A stretch of DNA of 10,445 nucleotides from Saccoglossus kowalevskii (GCF_000003605.2 NW_003147788.1:45837-56281); one strand, 5' to 3'; shown: positions 1 through 6,905, counted from the stretch's first letter. The notes: a model not told the origin generated them from the letters alone. Made by a program: numbers and translations.

Positions 1-621
1 TAGGGGACGAGCGTCTGCCAAATAAAGCTTATAAAATGCTTTTATTATATGCACAATCAAGGCAAACGCACTTGGGCTACTGAAATAATGCTCCTATTAG
101 ACAATTTAGGTTTTGGCACAGTCTGAGAAAATCAAGGTGTTGAAAACGGTGAAAATTTTCTACTTGAGTTCAAAAGCCGTGCGCAAAATGAAGGCAAACA
201 AATTTGGTACTCTGATATATGTACGGCGGCGAAAACAGATCATTATCGACAATTTAAATTTAACTTTGGCAGAGAAATGTACTTAAAGCTTTCAGTCAAC
301 ACAAAACTTCGTAGAGCATATGCCCGTTTAAGGTGTTCAGATCACCCCCTAGCTATAGAAGTCGGTAGACACAGAGGAATCGCCAGAGAGTATAGAATTT
401 GCGATCTATGTTTGTCTGAAATTGAAGACGAGTTCCATTTTCTTCTAAAATGCCCCAAACTTAACACATTCAGGCAAACATTTCTCCCCCAGTCTCTCCA
501 GGACCATGCAGCAAACACCTTGCAGGATTTTCACAAGATAATGGCATCAGACAACACGACTGATATTGAAAGTGTTGCTTTATTTTGTTTTCATTTATTT
601 AAAATTAAAGAGAAAATGTAA
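1..621 (+). pseudogene. Decayed C-terminal end of a non-LTR (LINE) retrotransposon polyprotein, 5'-truncated by the window
   Basis: This is the C-terminal end of a LINE ORF2-like protein, the part after the reverse transcriptase domain. The longest intact piece (ATG 277 to stop 619-621, 114 codons) carries a zinc-knuckle pattern C-x2-C-x8-H-x4-C at residues 42, 45, 54 and 59 (CDLC...HFLLKC). It is preceded by the basic block LRRAYARLRCSDHPLAIEVG, typical of this region in L1/Tx1-like and related elements of marine invertebrates. The ATG is not a real start: the same frame continues upstream with family-like sequence (KRTWATEI, IWYSDICTAAK). It is broken by an in-frame TGA at 124-126, where relatives usually have Trp after LGFGTV. 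Before about position 60 the better match moves to another frame (RLPNKAYKMLL at 12-44), so a one-base frameshift lies around 45-61. No RT or endonuclease domain is in the window. The copy is dead. The exact clade was not determined. Confidence 0.82.
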
Positions 622-720
622 TTTAAGTCTTTTATACTTTATTTTCAAACCTATGACAGAAATGTAATGATTTATTATTATTTGCGTACATGGGCCAGAG
701 GCCTAAATACGAATAAAGTT
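622..720 (+). mobile_element. 3' untranslated tail of the LINE copy
   Basis: The sequence after the LINE stop is AT-rich and then contains a compact hairpin, GGCC-AGA-GGCC (693-703), followed by AATAAA at 712-717. A short stem near the end followed by an A-rich motif is a common 3'-end layout in LINEs, where it serves for reverse-transcriptase recognition and polyadenylation. The exact 3' boundary and target-site duplication are not visible; the end is placed just after AATAAAGTT by inference. Confidence 0.55.
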
Positions 721-728
721 AATATTGA

Positions 729-790
729 TGCTCTGATTCAAAATGGTCGACCGGTGGCCATTTTGTTTTAATTAATGCTGTTCCAGAGCA
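729..790. repeat. Nested inverted repeat, 62 bp
   Basis: Outer arms TGCTCTG (729-735) and CAGAGCA (784-790) are perfect reverse complements. Inside them CAAAATGG (739-746) pairs with CCATTTTG (758-765) around an 11-nt GC-rich centre that overlaps the palindromes GGTCGACC (745-752) and ACCGGT (750-755). The block starts about 9 bp after the inferred LINE end. It may be a tiny foldback element or the LINE integration junction; no function is assigned. Confidence 0.5.
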
Positions 791-1350
791 GTATTTCTCA
801 ATATGAACAAGTACTTTCTCTATATTATTATGAACAAAACAATATAACTAACAGGGACTATGCCATGCAAACTGGTAATTAGCAATTTTTGAAAAGTAAA
901 TTGAAACAGTTGTTACGGTAATAGGTCATTGTCAAAGCGTAGTTTATGCACAGGTACTATGGTCTATGCATTCATGGTGGTTGATATCCATGCTGTGTTA
1001 TATTTGTGACATTTTATAGGGGGTGGGCGTGTAGCCGAACATGAACCCGAAAATAAAAATGTGCTTAGACGAGCATGTCTTGGATGAGTACGGTAATATA
1101 CAGTACGCTGTAAAGCTTGTTCATGACCAGACACTGAGATGCCTCTGTCAGTGAATTATTATAAAATTGTATGCAAATGCGGTTTTGTGGTCATTCATTC
1201 TCATTTGAGTGGAACGTTTGTAGATCAAGTAATCCATGGGTGAAAGCATGTGTACATACATACACAGTGCTCTCCATGAGGAGCTCAAGAGAGGCGCAGC
1301 GCCCCTCTATAATTTATTCATGCCCCTTTTCATTTTCGTTTGGAAACTAC
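791..1350. other. Non-coding stretch, no recognisable gene
   Basis: No coding exon, RNA gene or clear repeat family was recognised. An 87-codon open frame that runs through 1171-1434 has low-complexity composition and no family motif, and its right half lies in the tandem repeat that follows. I treat it as chance. A short GC-rich palindrome is annotated separately within this stretch. Confidence 0.5.
1289..1308. repeat. Short GC-rich palindromic hairpin
   Basis: GGCGC-A-GCGCC (1293-1303) is a perfect 11-nt palindrome. It is extended outward by AGAGG/CCTCT pairing, which shares bases with the inner stem and so needs one bulge. It stands out against AT-rich surroundings. No role can be assigned. 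Confidence 0.4.
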
Positions 1351-1741
1351 AAGTCTGAAAGCTTTGATACATGTACTTGGTGTGAATGTACCTTCGGTAC
1401 ATGTAGACCTCTCTTAGATTTGTTCATTTCGTGATGATATCTTTAATTCTCTAATTTTGGTGAATATTTTTGTCATTTTTGTTAAAAAGTGATATTTTCA
1501 ACCTTTTGTTAAAAACAGCAAGTCTGATTGCTTTCTTATTATATACATGTATATATAGGTACTACATGTAGACCTCTATCAGATTTGTTCATTTCGTGAT
1601 GATATCTTCATTTATCTAATTTTGATGGATATTTTTGGTAAAAAGTGATATTTTTGAATCCTTGTTGAAAACAGCAAGTCCAATTGCTTTGATGCTATAC
1701 ATATTGTTCATTTTCTGATGATATCTTCAGTTCTTTAATTG
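1351..1741. repeat. Degenerate tandem repeat, about 2.4 units of 156-169 bp
   Basis: Three units begin with AAGTCTGAAAGCTTTGATAC (1351), AAGTCTGATTGCTTTCTTAT (1520) and AAGTCCAATTGCTTTGATGC (1676). Units 1 and 2 (169 and 156 bp) share, in order, an ACATGTAGACCTCT block, GATTTGTTCATTTCGTGATG, a TTTTGRTGRATATTTTTG segment, AAAAAGTGATATTTT and a closing AAAACAGC. Unit 3 (1676-1741) keeps the start and the TTGTTCATTT.TGATGATATC segment but lacks the ACATGTAGACC block and is truncated. This could be a local minisatellite or the tandem core of a mobile element of the kind common in bivalves; no flanking inverted repeats were found. Confidence 0.8.
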
Positions 1742-2073
1742 AAATGTGCATTGCTAACAGCGAAGCTATCTTAGCTGACAGGCTGCTTGTTCATTGTCTG
1801 CACTGCTTGAAGGATGTCCGGCGCTTCCAGGTTTATATAGGGTTTGATAACTGTGGATTATGATAAAAGAAAAAATTATGATGGCAAGCTTTTGTGTGTG
1901 TTTTCAAAGTTATTAATCAGCCCTTTCAAAAAAACATAGCAAATTGGAGCAAATCTCATAAACAAGCAGAATTGCCATCTGTGGCATCAATATAATTAGC
2001 ATACTAGATGCACTCAATGCTATTTTAGCAATATTTTCACTTTGAACACTTCACTGTTTTACCCCAAGATACG
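1742..2073. other. Non-coding stretch, nothing recognised
   Basis: AT-rich sequence with frequent stops in all frames I inspected. No splice-bounded exon, RNA gene or repeat family is supported here. Confidence 0.45.
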
Positions 2074-2196
2074 TTTCCTTGGGTTGATGTCAACAGACAC
2101 TAGTGATTACAGCCAGAGTAGTATCAGTCTTCAGCTACAAGCTCAGATTAATGCAAAATAGTAATTATGAGTGTCTACTGACGTCAACCTAAGAAA
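2074..2196. mobile_element. Small foldback (MITE-like) element with imperfect terminal inverted repeats
   Basis: The left arm 2074-2110 (starting TTTCCTTGGGTTGATGTCAA) and the reverse complement of the right arm 2161-2196 (starting TTTCTTAGGTTGACGTCAGT) match at roughly 29 of 37 aligned positions with one gap. A 50-nt centre separates them. Short length, no coding potential and long terminal arms fit a miniature inverted-repeat element. No confident target-site duplication was seen and the superfamily is unassigned. The right arm contains a perfect TGACGTCA. Confidence 0.6.
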
Positions 2197-2221
2197 TAAT
2201 AACTAAGATTAAATATAATAA

Positions 2222-2330
2222 GTATGTCCTCTACGATGTTATGATGCGTCACTGACGCACAGAGCAGAAGTTTGCTGTGACGAAGTAGTCCTACTAACTA
2301 ACTGACGTGCCATTGACGCAAGAGGATACA
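2222..2330. repeat. Weak inverted-repeat block rich in TGACG words
   Basis: The block is bounded by TATGTCCTCT (2223-2232) and AGAGGATACA (2321-2330), whose reverse complement TGTATCCTCT matches the left end only in part. Inside is a perfect hairpin TGCGTC-ACT-GACGCA (2245-2259) and further TGACG words at 2278, 2303 and 2314. It may be a second decayed foldback element next to the one ending at 2196, or a regulatory cluster. The boundaries are uncertain. Confidence 0.35.
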
Positions 2331-2600
2331 TTGTATGTCTATAGTTACAAAATTTGTATTTTGGGTAAAATGCAATTTGCATTTATAAACAATTATCAGT
2401 AAAAGTAGAAATCAGGAGCCTCAACATTTTCTTTTCTGACTCAAATCTCCCAACAAGCACATCAAATGTTTTATTTCTTTTTCTTGATCTTTTCATTCCA
2501 GCAGTCAACTACAATGTCCAATGTAGCTGACTCATCTTGATTTCAAGGGATTTCATTTTGACTCTGAACTCCCACGTACATGTAGGTTCTGGTAGCACAC
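2331..2600. other. Non-coding stretch with an acceptor-like pyrimidine tract
   Basis: A strong pyrimidine run ending in CCAG (about 2470-2502) looks like a + strand splice acceptor, but all three frames after it close within about 12 codons, so no exon is called. On the opposite strand the same DNA reads a short protein-like tail ending in NEKIKKKK and a stop. It is only about 24 codons long and has no convincing acceptor of its own. Confidence 0.35.
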
Positions 2601-2683
2601 TGTATATAATTATTAATTCTTTTTGCCATGTATATTTTTAATCAGAATATATTCATTGCAAACACAATTAATAATTATATACA
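2601..2683. repeat. Perfect 18-bp inverted repeat (foldback)
   Basis: TGTATATAATTATTAATT (2601-2618) is the exact reverse complement of 2666-2683, with a 47-nt spacer. Weaker similarity continues outward (CACAC on the left, GTGT on the right), so the full unit may be about 95 bp. It is AT-rich, non-coding and typical of a very small MITE or hairpin repeat. The open frame running through it is chance. Confidence 0.65.
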
Positions 2684-2906
2684 ATGTGTTAACTGATATG
2701 CTTTTAACAGGATGTAAAAATGGGTCAATTGATTGTTTCTATCATAATTATGTTACATGTATAATGTTATGGCTGGGTTATTGCAATTACGTAGCCACTG
2801 TGATGAAAACAATGGTATACTATTAGCCCACATTAAGTTACCATTAGCCATCTACAGGTTTTGCAGATGTCAATCATTTGAGTAACAACAACAACTTTCA
2901 ATCAAG

Positions 2907-3287
2907 TACTATAAAACATGTTGAAAAAGCGAAATACTATTTTAGAGAATTGTGACAAAATGACGTAATAGCGAAATGTTGATTTAGCGAATCTCTCTTG
3001 TCTTTGTTGATTTCCTGTTTTACAATACTTGTCTGTCACCTGCCAAAACAAATGCGCAGTTATCACCTTCATAAAAACAAAGAAAAACTGTCACGTGTAA
3101 TTAGAAAGCGCTCCAGATTATCACGTTTCCTGTGTTGTTTACAAAGTGTGTGTCTGGAGAAAGACGTTGTTTGGCCGCCATTTTGAATTTATAATGAAGT
3201 CATTAGCGACATCTTAAATTAGCAAATTAATTCTCTCGCTAAATTCGCTAAAAAGACATGCTCGCGAAAAAGACATGTTTTACAGTA
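2907..3287. mobile_element. 381-bp MITE-like element with TACTRTAAAACATGT ends
   Basis: The left end (2907: TACTATAAAACATGTTG) and the reverse complement of the right end (3287 inward: TACTGTAAAACATGTC) match closely and are followed on both sides by AAAAAGCG/TTTTTCGCG and GCGAA words, so the two ends are inverted copies. If the outermost TA is a target-site duplication, the element begins with CTRTAAAAC. That would fit a TA-inserting group such as Tc1/mariner, but this is inference. The interior has no transposase. It carries an E-box CACGTG (3092-3097) and a YY1-like GCCGCCATTTTG (3175-3185). A 62-codon frame inside it is not a gene. Confidence 0.75.
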
Positions 3288-4419
3288 TATTATTATTAAC
3301 AGGAAATACATCCTACAAACACGTAATGTCCTTTGTGTGAACTCGGTGACAGAGACAAAACTATAGACACAAATTCAGTCATTTGAGTTGTTAACGCATT
3401 GATACATTTGTAGGTTTAAAAAGTTGAGAAACTGAAAAAAAAAATGTATGTATTATTTCAAAAAGAATCACTTGGCTGTTAATTTTACAATTATCTTATT
3501 GCTTTGCATAATGGTTATACATGTAGCAGATCATAGCAAGCAAATCTAGGATGCCGGCCAGCTATGCACTTTGCTGGCAGTGATTTTATTTTATAAACCA
3601 CTTGTGATAAATTGTTGTTGTCAGAAAAAAAAAAATGTTGGAATTTGTTTCGACTGGCACTAAAACATCAACTTTGCGAGCCATTGTTTTGTTTAATTAT
3701 TCAGTTTGTTTTCCAAGTAAGAGTTGCCTGACACTTATTTTTGTATTTTCACTGGTTAATTACGCAAGTTCTCTCAATAATGTTGTTGTGACATCTTCCA
3801 GAACTAAGTTGAAACAACTATCCAGCAGTAACAAAGAAAGCTGCTCAAGATAAATAGAGGGGTACTACTAAATGAAGAGGGGTTGGAATAAATAATAGAG
3901 GGTCTACCAATGTCTAAAAACGATGAAATCTATGTCTGAAAGGTGTTGGTGACATTGTTTTGCGAGAAATTAAAATCACACAACGGTACATGTATCTGGC
4001 ATTTTATTCCTCATAATAAATTGATTTCAGAGTAATCAAATTTAATACCCGGTAGTAGATATATTGTTTTCTTTATAAACTAGTGAATTAAAAGTGAATA
4101 TCACTGCAACATCAGAAAAAGTAAAACCCAGTGAATATTTCGAATCCCACAGTATGATGTACATGTAGCTGCATGTTTCTTCATGCACTGCATGGATGTC
4201 GTACAGGAAGTAGCTCTGTAAACAGTTTTTATTTCAACAGAGACACATTTTCGCAAGCAATTGAAAATCTCAAAACATGTAGCAGTGTGAATTTCTCTGA
4301 TGACTTAGAACATGAAGTGTCAGGGACTTTCTCAAATACCATGAGTTCTTGGAATTGTCTACATTTCTTGCACTTTAACTGTTTATCGTATTACGTGAAA
4401 TTCACTTTTAAAAATGACG
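3288..4419. other. Long non-coding stretch, probably intronic
   Basis: No exon, RNA gene or clear repeat family is supported. Small features include a GCCAGC/GCTGGC hairpin with a 10-nt loop (3557-3578), homopolymer A runs near 3437 and 3625, and several TACATGTA-type words. The open frames at 3635-3853 and 4173-4526 have no domain, and the second runs into the SINE. If the gene at 5011 starts left of the window, this is intron. Confidence 0.45.
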
Positions 4420-4670
4420 GTCACTGGGAGCATAGTGGTATTTGCATCATACTCATGATCGGTAGATCCAAGTTCAAATCCTACCTCAGGCTGAACTTCA
4501 AAAGGGTTGACCCCTATCCTGGGTAAGTGTGCCACAGACTCAATGGGAAGGCCAATTCCACTGGCTGAGATTCATTCACTAACGAATGCGACTTTGGGGG
4601 AACCTTGGTTAAGGTCCGCAGGTGCTTGTGACCGAGCCTGGTTGACGCCAGGATAGTGCATTAAATTGCC
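4420..4670 (+). mobile_element. tRNA-derived SINE
   Basis: The head looks like a tRNA gene with an RNA polymerase III internal promoter: an A-box-like TGGGAGCATAGTGG (4425-4438) and a perfect B box GTTCAAATC (4472-4480, consensus GWTCRANNC), spaced about 47 nt apart as in tRNAs. The cloverleaf is too degraded for a functional tRNA. A body of about 170 bp follows and ends with the hairpin CCTGG-TTGACG-CCAGG (4637-4652) and GCATTAAATTGCCA. A tRNA head, central body and short tail are the usual SINE architecture in molluscs. The boundaries are approximate and no target-site duplication was found. It also contains a splice-donor-like CCTGG|GTAAGT at 4517-4527. Confidence 0.68.
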
Positions 4671-5010
4671 ATTTGATAGGAAGATGGTCGCACATCCCTG
4701 TCATGTAGTCCCAAACATGAATACGACTTCTGCGGCAAAAATGCACTATGTGTCAGCACTAGCACTTGCAATTTGCACATACAAAAAAAAGTCAGGAAAG
4801 ACAACAGTGACATTCAATGTTCAGAACTGTCGCCTGGCACAAAAAAATATTTAAAACAAAAAAATGACTTTATATATTAGTCATTCCCATGGCAAACAAA
4901 AGCAACTTCAAATACGTGTAATTTTTCATTTCACATTTTGTCTCATTATTTTATTTCTGTTTTTGTGATTTTGTTAAACATACAATAATTTTGTTATTTG
5001 TTTCTATCAG
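4671..5010 (+). other. IRAK1BP1: 3' end of an intron with splice acceptor
   Basis: AT-rich sequence that becomes T-rich on approach to the exon: a TTTTGTTATTTGTTTCTATCAG run ends with AG at 5009-5010. The reading frame of the following exon matches IRAK1BP1 from the base right after this AG, which fixes the acceptor. The 62-codon frame at 4666-4854 is not coding. Confidence 0.75.
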
Positions 5011-5305
5011 GCGACAAGCATGTCTATCAGCTGTACGCAATGCCAAACAGAAAGCCTTAGAAGTTGCCAGAATGTTGCGTCAGGCGTTGGGTAAACCAAT
5101 CATGATCAAAGAAGAATACAGCCATGAATGGGAAGGTCCTGCTGCTAACGAAGTACCTCAAGACAACGAAGTACCAATCAGCTTCCAACAAAGAATCAGC
5201 AATACGACCATCACTGTGAGCGTTAAAGTCTATGCAGCGTTTGAATTAAAACCCAAAGAGAAAGGAAAGCAGCTAGAGAGTACTCTTATTGAGGCACACA
5301 CATAA
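5011..5305 (+). CDS. IRAK1BP1: IRAK1BP1 homologue (SIMPL domain), terminal coding exon
   Basis: The exon starts at 5011 with the last base of a split codon, then 97 complete codons and a TAA at 5303-5305. The peptide begins RQACLSAVRNAKQKALEV and continues with LGKPIMIKEE (residues 26-35 of the exon), HEWEG, an acidic linker and a final beta-strand-like TITVSVKVYAAFEL. This is the C-terminal third of interleukin-1 receptor-associated kinase 1-binding protein 1: vertebrate proteins share RRQACL, LGKPLLIKEE, EWEG and a Lys/Glu-rich end at the same places. The family has a SIMPL (DUF541) domain, also found in bacterial periplasmic proteins. In mammals it binds IRAK1 and supports NF-kB p65 activity; that role here is inferred. 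The tail after FELKPKEKGK is longer and more acidic than in vertebrates. Earlier exons, with the N-terminal part of SIMPL, were not found and probably lie left of the window. Confidence 0.9.
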
Positions 5306-5612
5306 TCTACCCTTCACTGTGTGAGCCTGTAGAACACTGTAAATATGACATGGCTTGCACGCTGTATTCATTTGATGTGGTGATACGTAGACACTGCACA
5401 GATTTGGACCCAAAAGGAGATATTGTCAAGCATCAGTGGGACACATACAACTTGTGTATTATATAATGTACATTAATTACAACAATTAGTCATCTTCCTG
5501 AAATGACCTTTGCCAGATCTACATAAGCCCAAAAAAACAAGGGCTTATGCTTTGACGACCTCCACCTGTATGTATCTTGGACATTGGTTTGTTCACATTC
5601 AAACTTCACAAA
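5306..5612 (+). other. Proximal 3' UTR of the IRAK1BP1 homologue
   Basis: Sequence directly after the stop codon, with no further splice acceptor or coding signal. It has no AATAAA or ATTAAA before the MITE at 5613. It contains a strong 9-bp hairpin (5522-5549). The extent of the transcript is inferred. Confidence 0.5.
5522..5549. repeat. 9-bp perfect stem-loop in the presumed 3' UTR
   Basis: CATAAGCCC (5522-5530) pairs perfectly with GGGCTTATG (5541-5549) around the A-rich loop AAAAAAACAA. It stands out in AT-rich surroundings. It might be a UTR structural element or the core of a decayed foldback repeat. It is not a histone-type stem-loop. Confidence 0.55.
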
Positions 5613-5808
5613 TACTGTAGAATACTTTATTTTCGCTATTTTCGCTGAAGGAATGATTCTGTGAAAATAAAATCCAGTGAATATACTTTTTTTGCTATAT
5701 TTTTACATCAAACTCATCAAAAATCAGTGAAAATAAATTCCATACAAAACGCTCAAAAAACCTTTTCAGTGAAAATTAATTCCAGCGAAAATAAAGTATT
5801 CCACAATA
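5613..5808. mobile_element. 196-bp MITE with 25-bp terminal inverted repeats
   Basis: The left end 5613-5637 (TACTGTAGAATACTTTATTT, then TCGCT) and the reverse complement of 5784-5808 match at 23 of 25 positions. The interior is built from repeated RTGAAAATAAAWTCCAGYG-like words in both halves. The ends resemble those of the 381-bp element at 2907 (TACTGTAAAAC) and also begin and end with TA, so both may belong to one TA-inserting superfamily of non-autonomous DNA transposons. No transposase is encoded; the 65-codon frame across it is chance. Confidence 0.82.
5666..5671 (+). terminator. First AATAAA after the IRAK1BP1 stop, inside the MITE
   Basis: This is the first canonical polyadenylation hexamer downstream of the stop at 5303-5305. 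It lies within the transposon, and further AATAAA copies in the same element and its relic (near 5735, 5791, 5988 and 6052) follow. Whether it is used is unknown. Confidence 0.35.
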
Positions 5809-5978
5809 CATCACATATCTTGGGCAACATATACACCTCCATTCATTTCCTCTTCTGATTCAAGTTTTTAGCCATTTTTTTTTAGCCATATTGCTGACAT
5901 CCTCTGACTGTTCATGTTCAAACTTTATATAATTTTTAAACTTATGAACTTAGAACTTACGAGGACTATATAATGCAG

Positions 5979-6080
5979 TTTCTTGTAAATAAAATCTGGT
6001 GAATATACCTTTTTTCCTATATTTTCCATTCAACTTGTCAAAAATCAGTGAAAATAAATTCCATACAAAACGTCCAAAAA
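5979..6080. mobile_element. Truncated second copy of the 5613-5808 MITE, same orientation
   Basis: This segment aligns along its length with 5655-5760. Shared words in order are AATAAAATC.GGTGAATATAC, CTATATTTT, a TCAA block and AAAAATCAGTGAAAATAAAT followed by TCCATACAAAACG. Both terminal inverted repeats are missing. It may come from partial duplication of the neighbour or from an independent, end-eroded insertion. Confidence 0.78.
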
Positions 6081-6604
6081 TACTCAAGAATACTTAGTGC
6101 AATTTATGTGTAATTTTTTCTGTATCACAATGAGTATTTTGGGTAATTTATTTTCAATAATAATTAATACACAGGTTATCATAATGTAAAATAATTGTAT
6201 TTAAGGATGTAGTAGTGTTTTTTGAAGTGAACTTTATGTGAATGAAACCTGCTTAAAACCTGTCAAAATTAATAACCCGCATTATAGCGATGTCTAAATT
6301 ATACGCTTTCATAAAAAGTATAGTTGGATATGGTTTAAAACAATTCTTTCATGAAAATATAGTGTGGATTTTACTTCCTGAAAACGTCCACCATATCCTT
6401 AAAATTATAATCACTAGTTTGGATTTCCATGAAACCAGGAAGTCAGTGTATTATGTATCTATTTCCTGCTGGCACAGATTGGATGTAATCTGTATTTTCA
6501 CATCGTACTAGAGATGTATAACCGGATTTCCTGGTTCTAAATGTTTTAAAGTTGTTACTGATTGTACTTGCATCTAATGGTGAAAATCACAAAATCTATG
6601 TGAG
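6081..6604. other. Non-coding stretch, nothing recognised
   Basis: AT-rich, with no exon or repeat family seen. The 73-codon frame at 6290-6511 has no domain signature and no splice or promoter context, so it is not called. Confidence 0.45.
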
Positions 6605-6637
6605 GAATGAACGAACGAACAAATGAATGAATGAATA
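6605..6637. repeat. GAAT/GAAC tetranucleotide microsatellite
   Basis: About eight tandem tetramers change from GAAT through GAACGAACGAAC to AAATGAATGAATGAAT. It is a simple imperfect repeat, likely to vary in length between individuals. Confidence 0.85.
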
Positions 6638-6730
6638 AGTGACTGTTAAGTTATGTTTGTAGTTTGATGTTTTTGTGTTATTTCAGTAATGATCATTGTC
6701 TTATACAAGTGTTCATAGCAGTAAATAAGC

Positions 6731-6761
6731 TTCTGTAAAACCATTTATTTTCACTATTTTG
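6731..6761. mobile_element. Relic of a MITE terminal repeat
   Basis: TTCTGTAAAACCATTTATTT followed by TCACTATTTTG lines up with the left end of the 5613 element (TACTGTAGAATACTTTATTT, TCGCTATTTTC) with a few changes. No matching opposite end was found nearby, so it is a decayed or partial insertion. Confidence 0.5.
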
Positions 6762-6862
6762 ATATATTGATCATATTCATTGCTGTTAAAGTTCACAAAT
6801 TTGCCAGGAAACAGTGACTTCTATTGCTATTCTACATGTTCATGTGAATTTAATTTAGTGTA

Positions 6863-6905
6863 TTTTACTTATTAGTAAAAATAGTGCAATTAAAAAAAAA
6901 AAAAA
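6863..6905. repeat. AT hairpin followed by a 14-A run
   Basis: TTTTACT (6863-6869) and AGTAAAA (6874-6880) form a 7-bp stem with a TATT loop. A run of 14 A follows (6892-6905), flanked on both sides by TAGTGCA words (6883 and 6907). It could be the A tail of a small retroelement, but no body was recognised. Confidence 0.4.

Noticed and set aside
1171-1434. 87-codon open frame on the + strand
   Set aside because: Skewed composition with no domain, and it runs into the tandem repeat; no promoter or splice context.
2410-2535. Reverse-strand reading ending NEKIKKKK-stop, as a possible terminal exon of a minus-strand gene
   Set aside because: Only about 24 codons are open, an in-frame stop precedes it and there is no pyrimidine-rich acceptor on that strand.
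2470-2540. Strong + strand pyrimidine tract and CCAG as an upstream exon of IRAK1BP1
   Set aside because: All three frames after it hit stops within about 12 codons, and none resembles the conserved SIMPL residues.
3635-3853. 72-codon open frame
   Set aside because: No family signature, low-complexity Ser-rich end, no splice sites or promoter.
4060-4145. AGTGAATAT repeats resembling the internal MITE word
   Set aside because: The similarity is limited to a short AT-rich word; no terminal repeats or longer alignment.
4420-4495. A functional tRNA gene
   Set aside because: The A and B boxes are present, but the acceptor and anticodon stems do not pair well, and the sequence continues into a SINE body.
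4991-5010. Starting the IRAK1BP1 frame upstream of 5011
   Set aside because: 4991-5010 is the pyrimidine tract and AG of the splice acceptor, and family homology begins right after it.
6290-6511. 73-codon open frame
   Set aside because: No recognisable motif or gene context; consistent with chance in AT-rich DNA.
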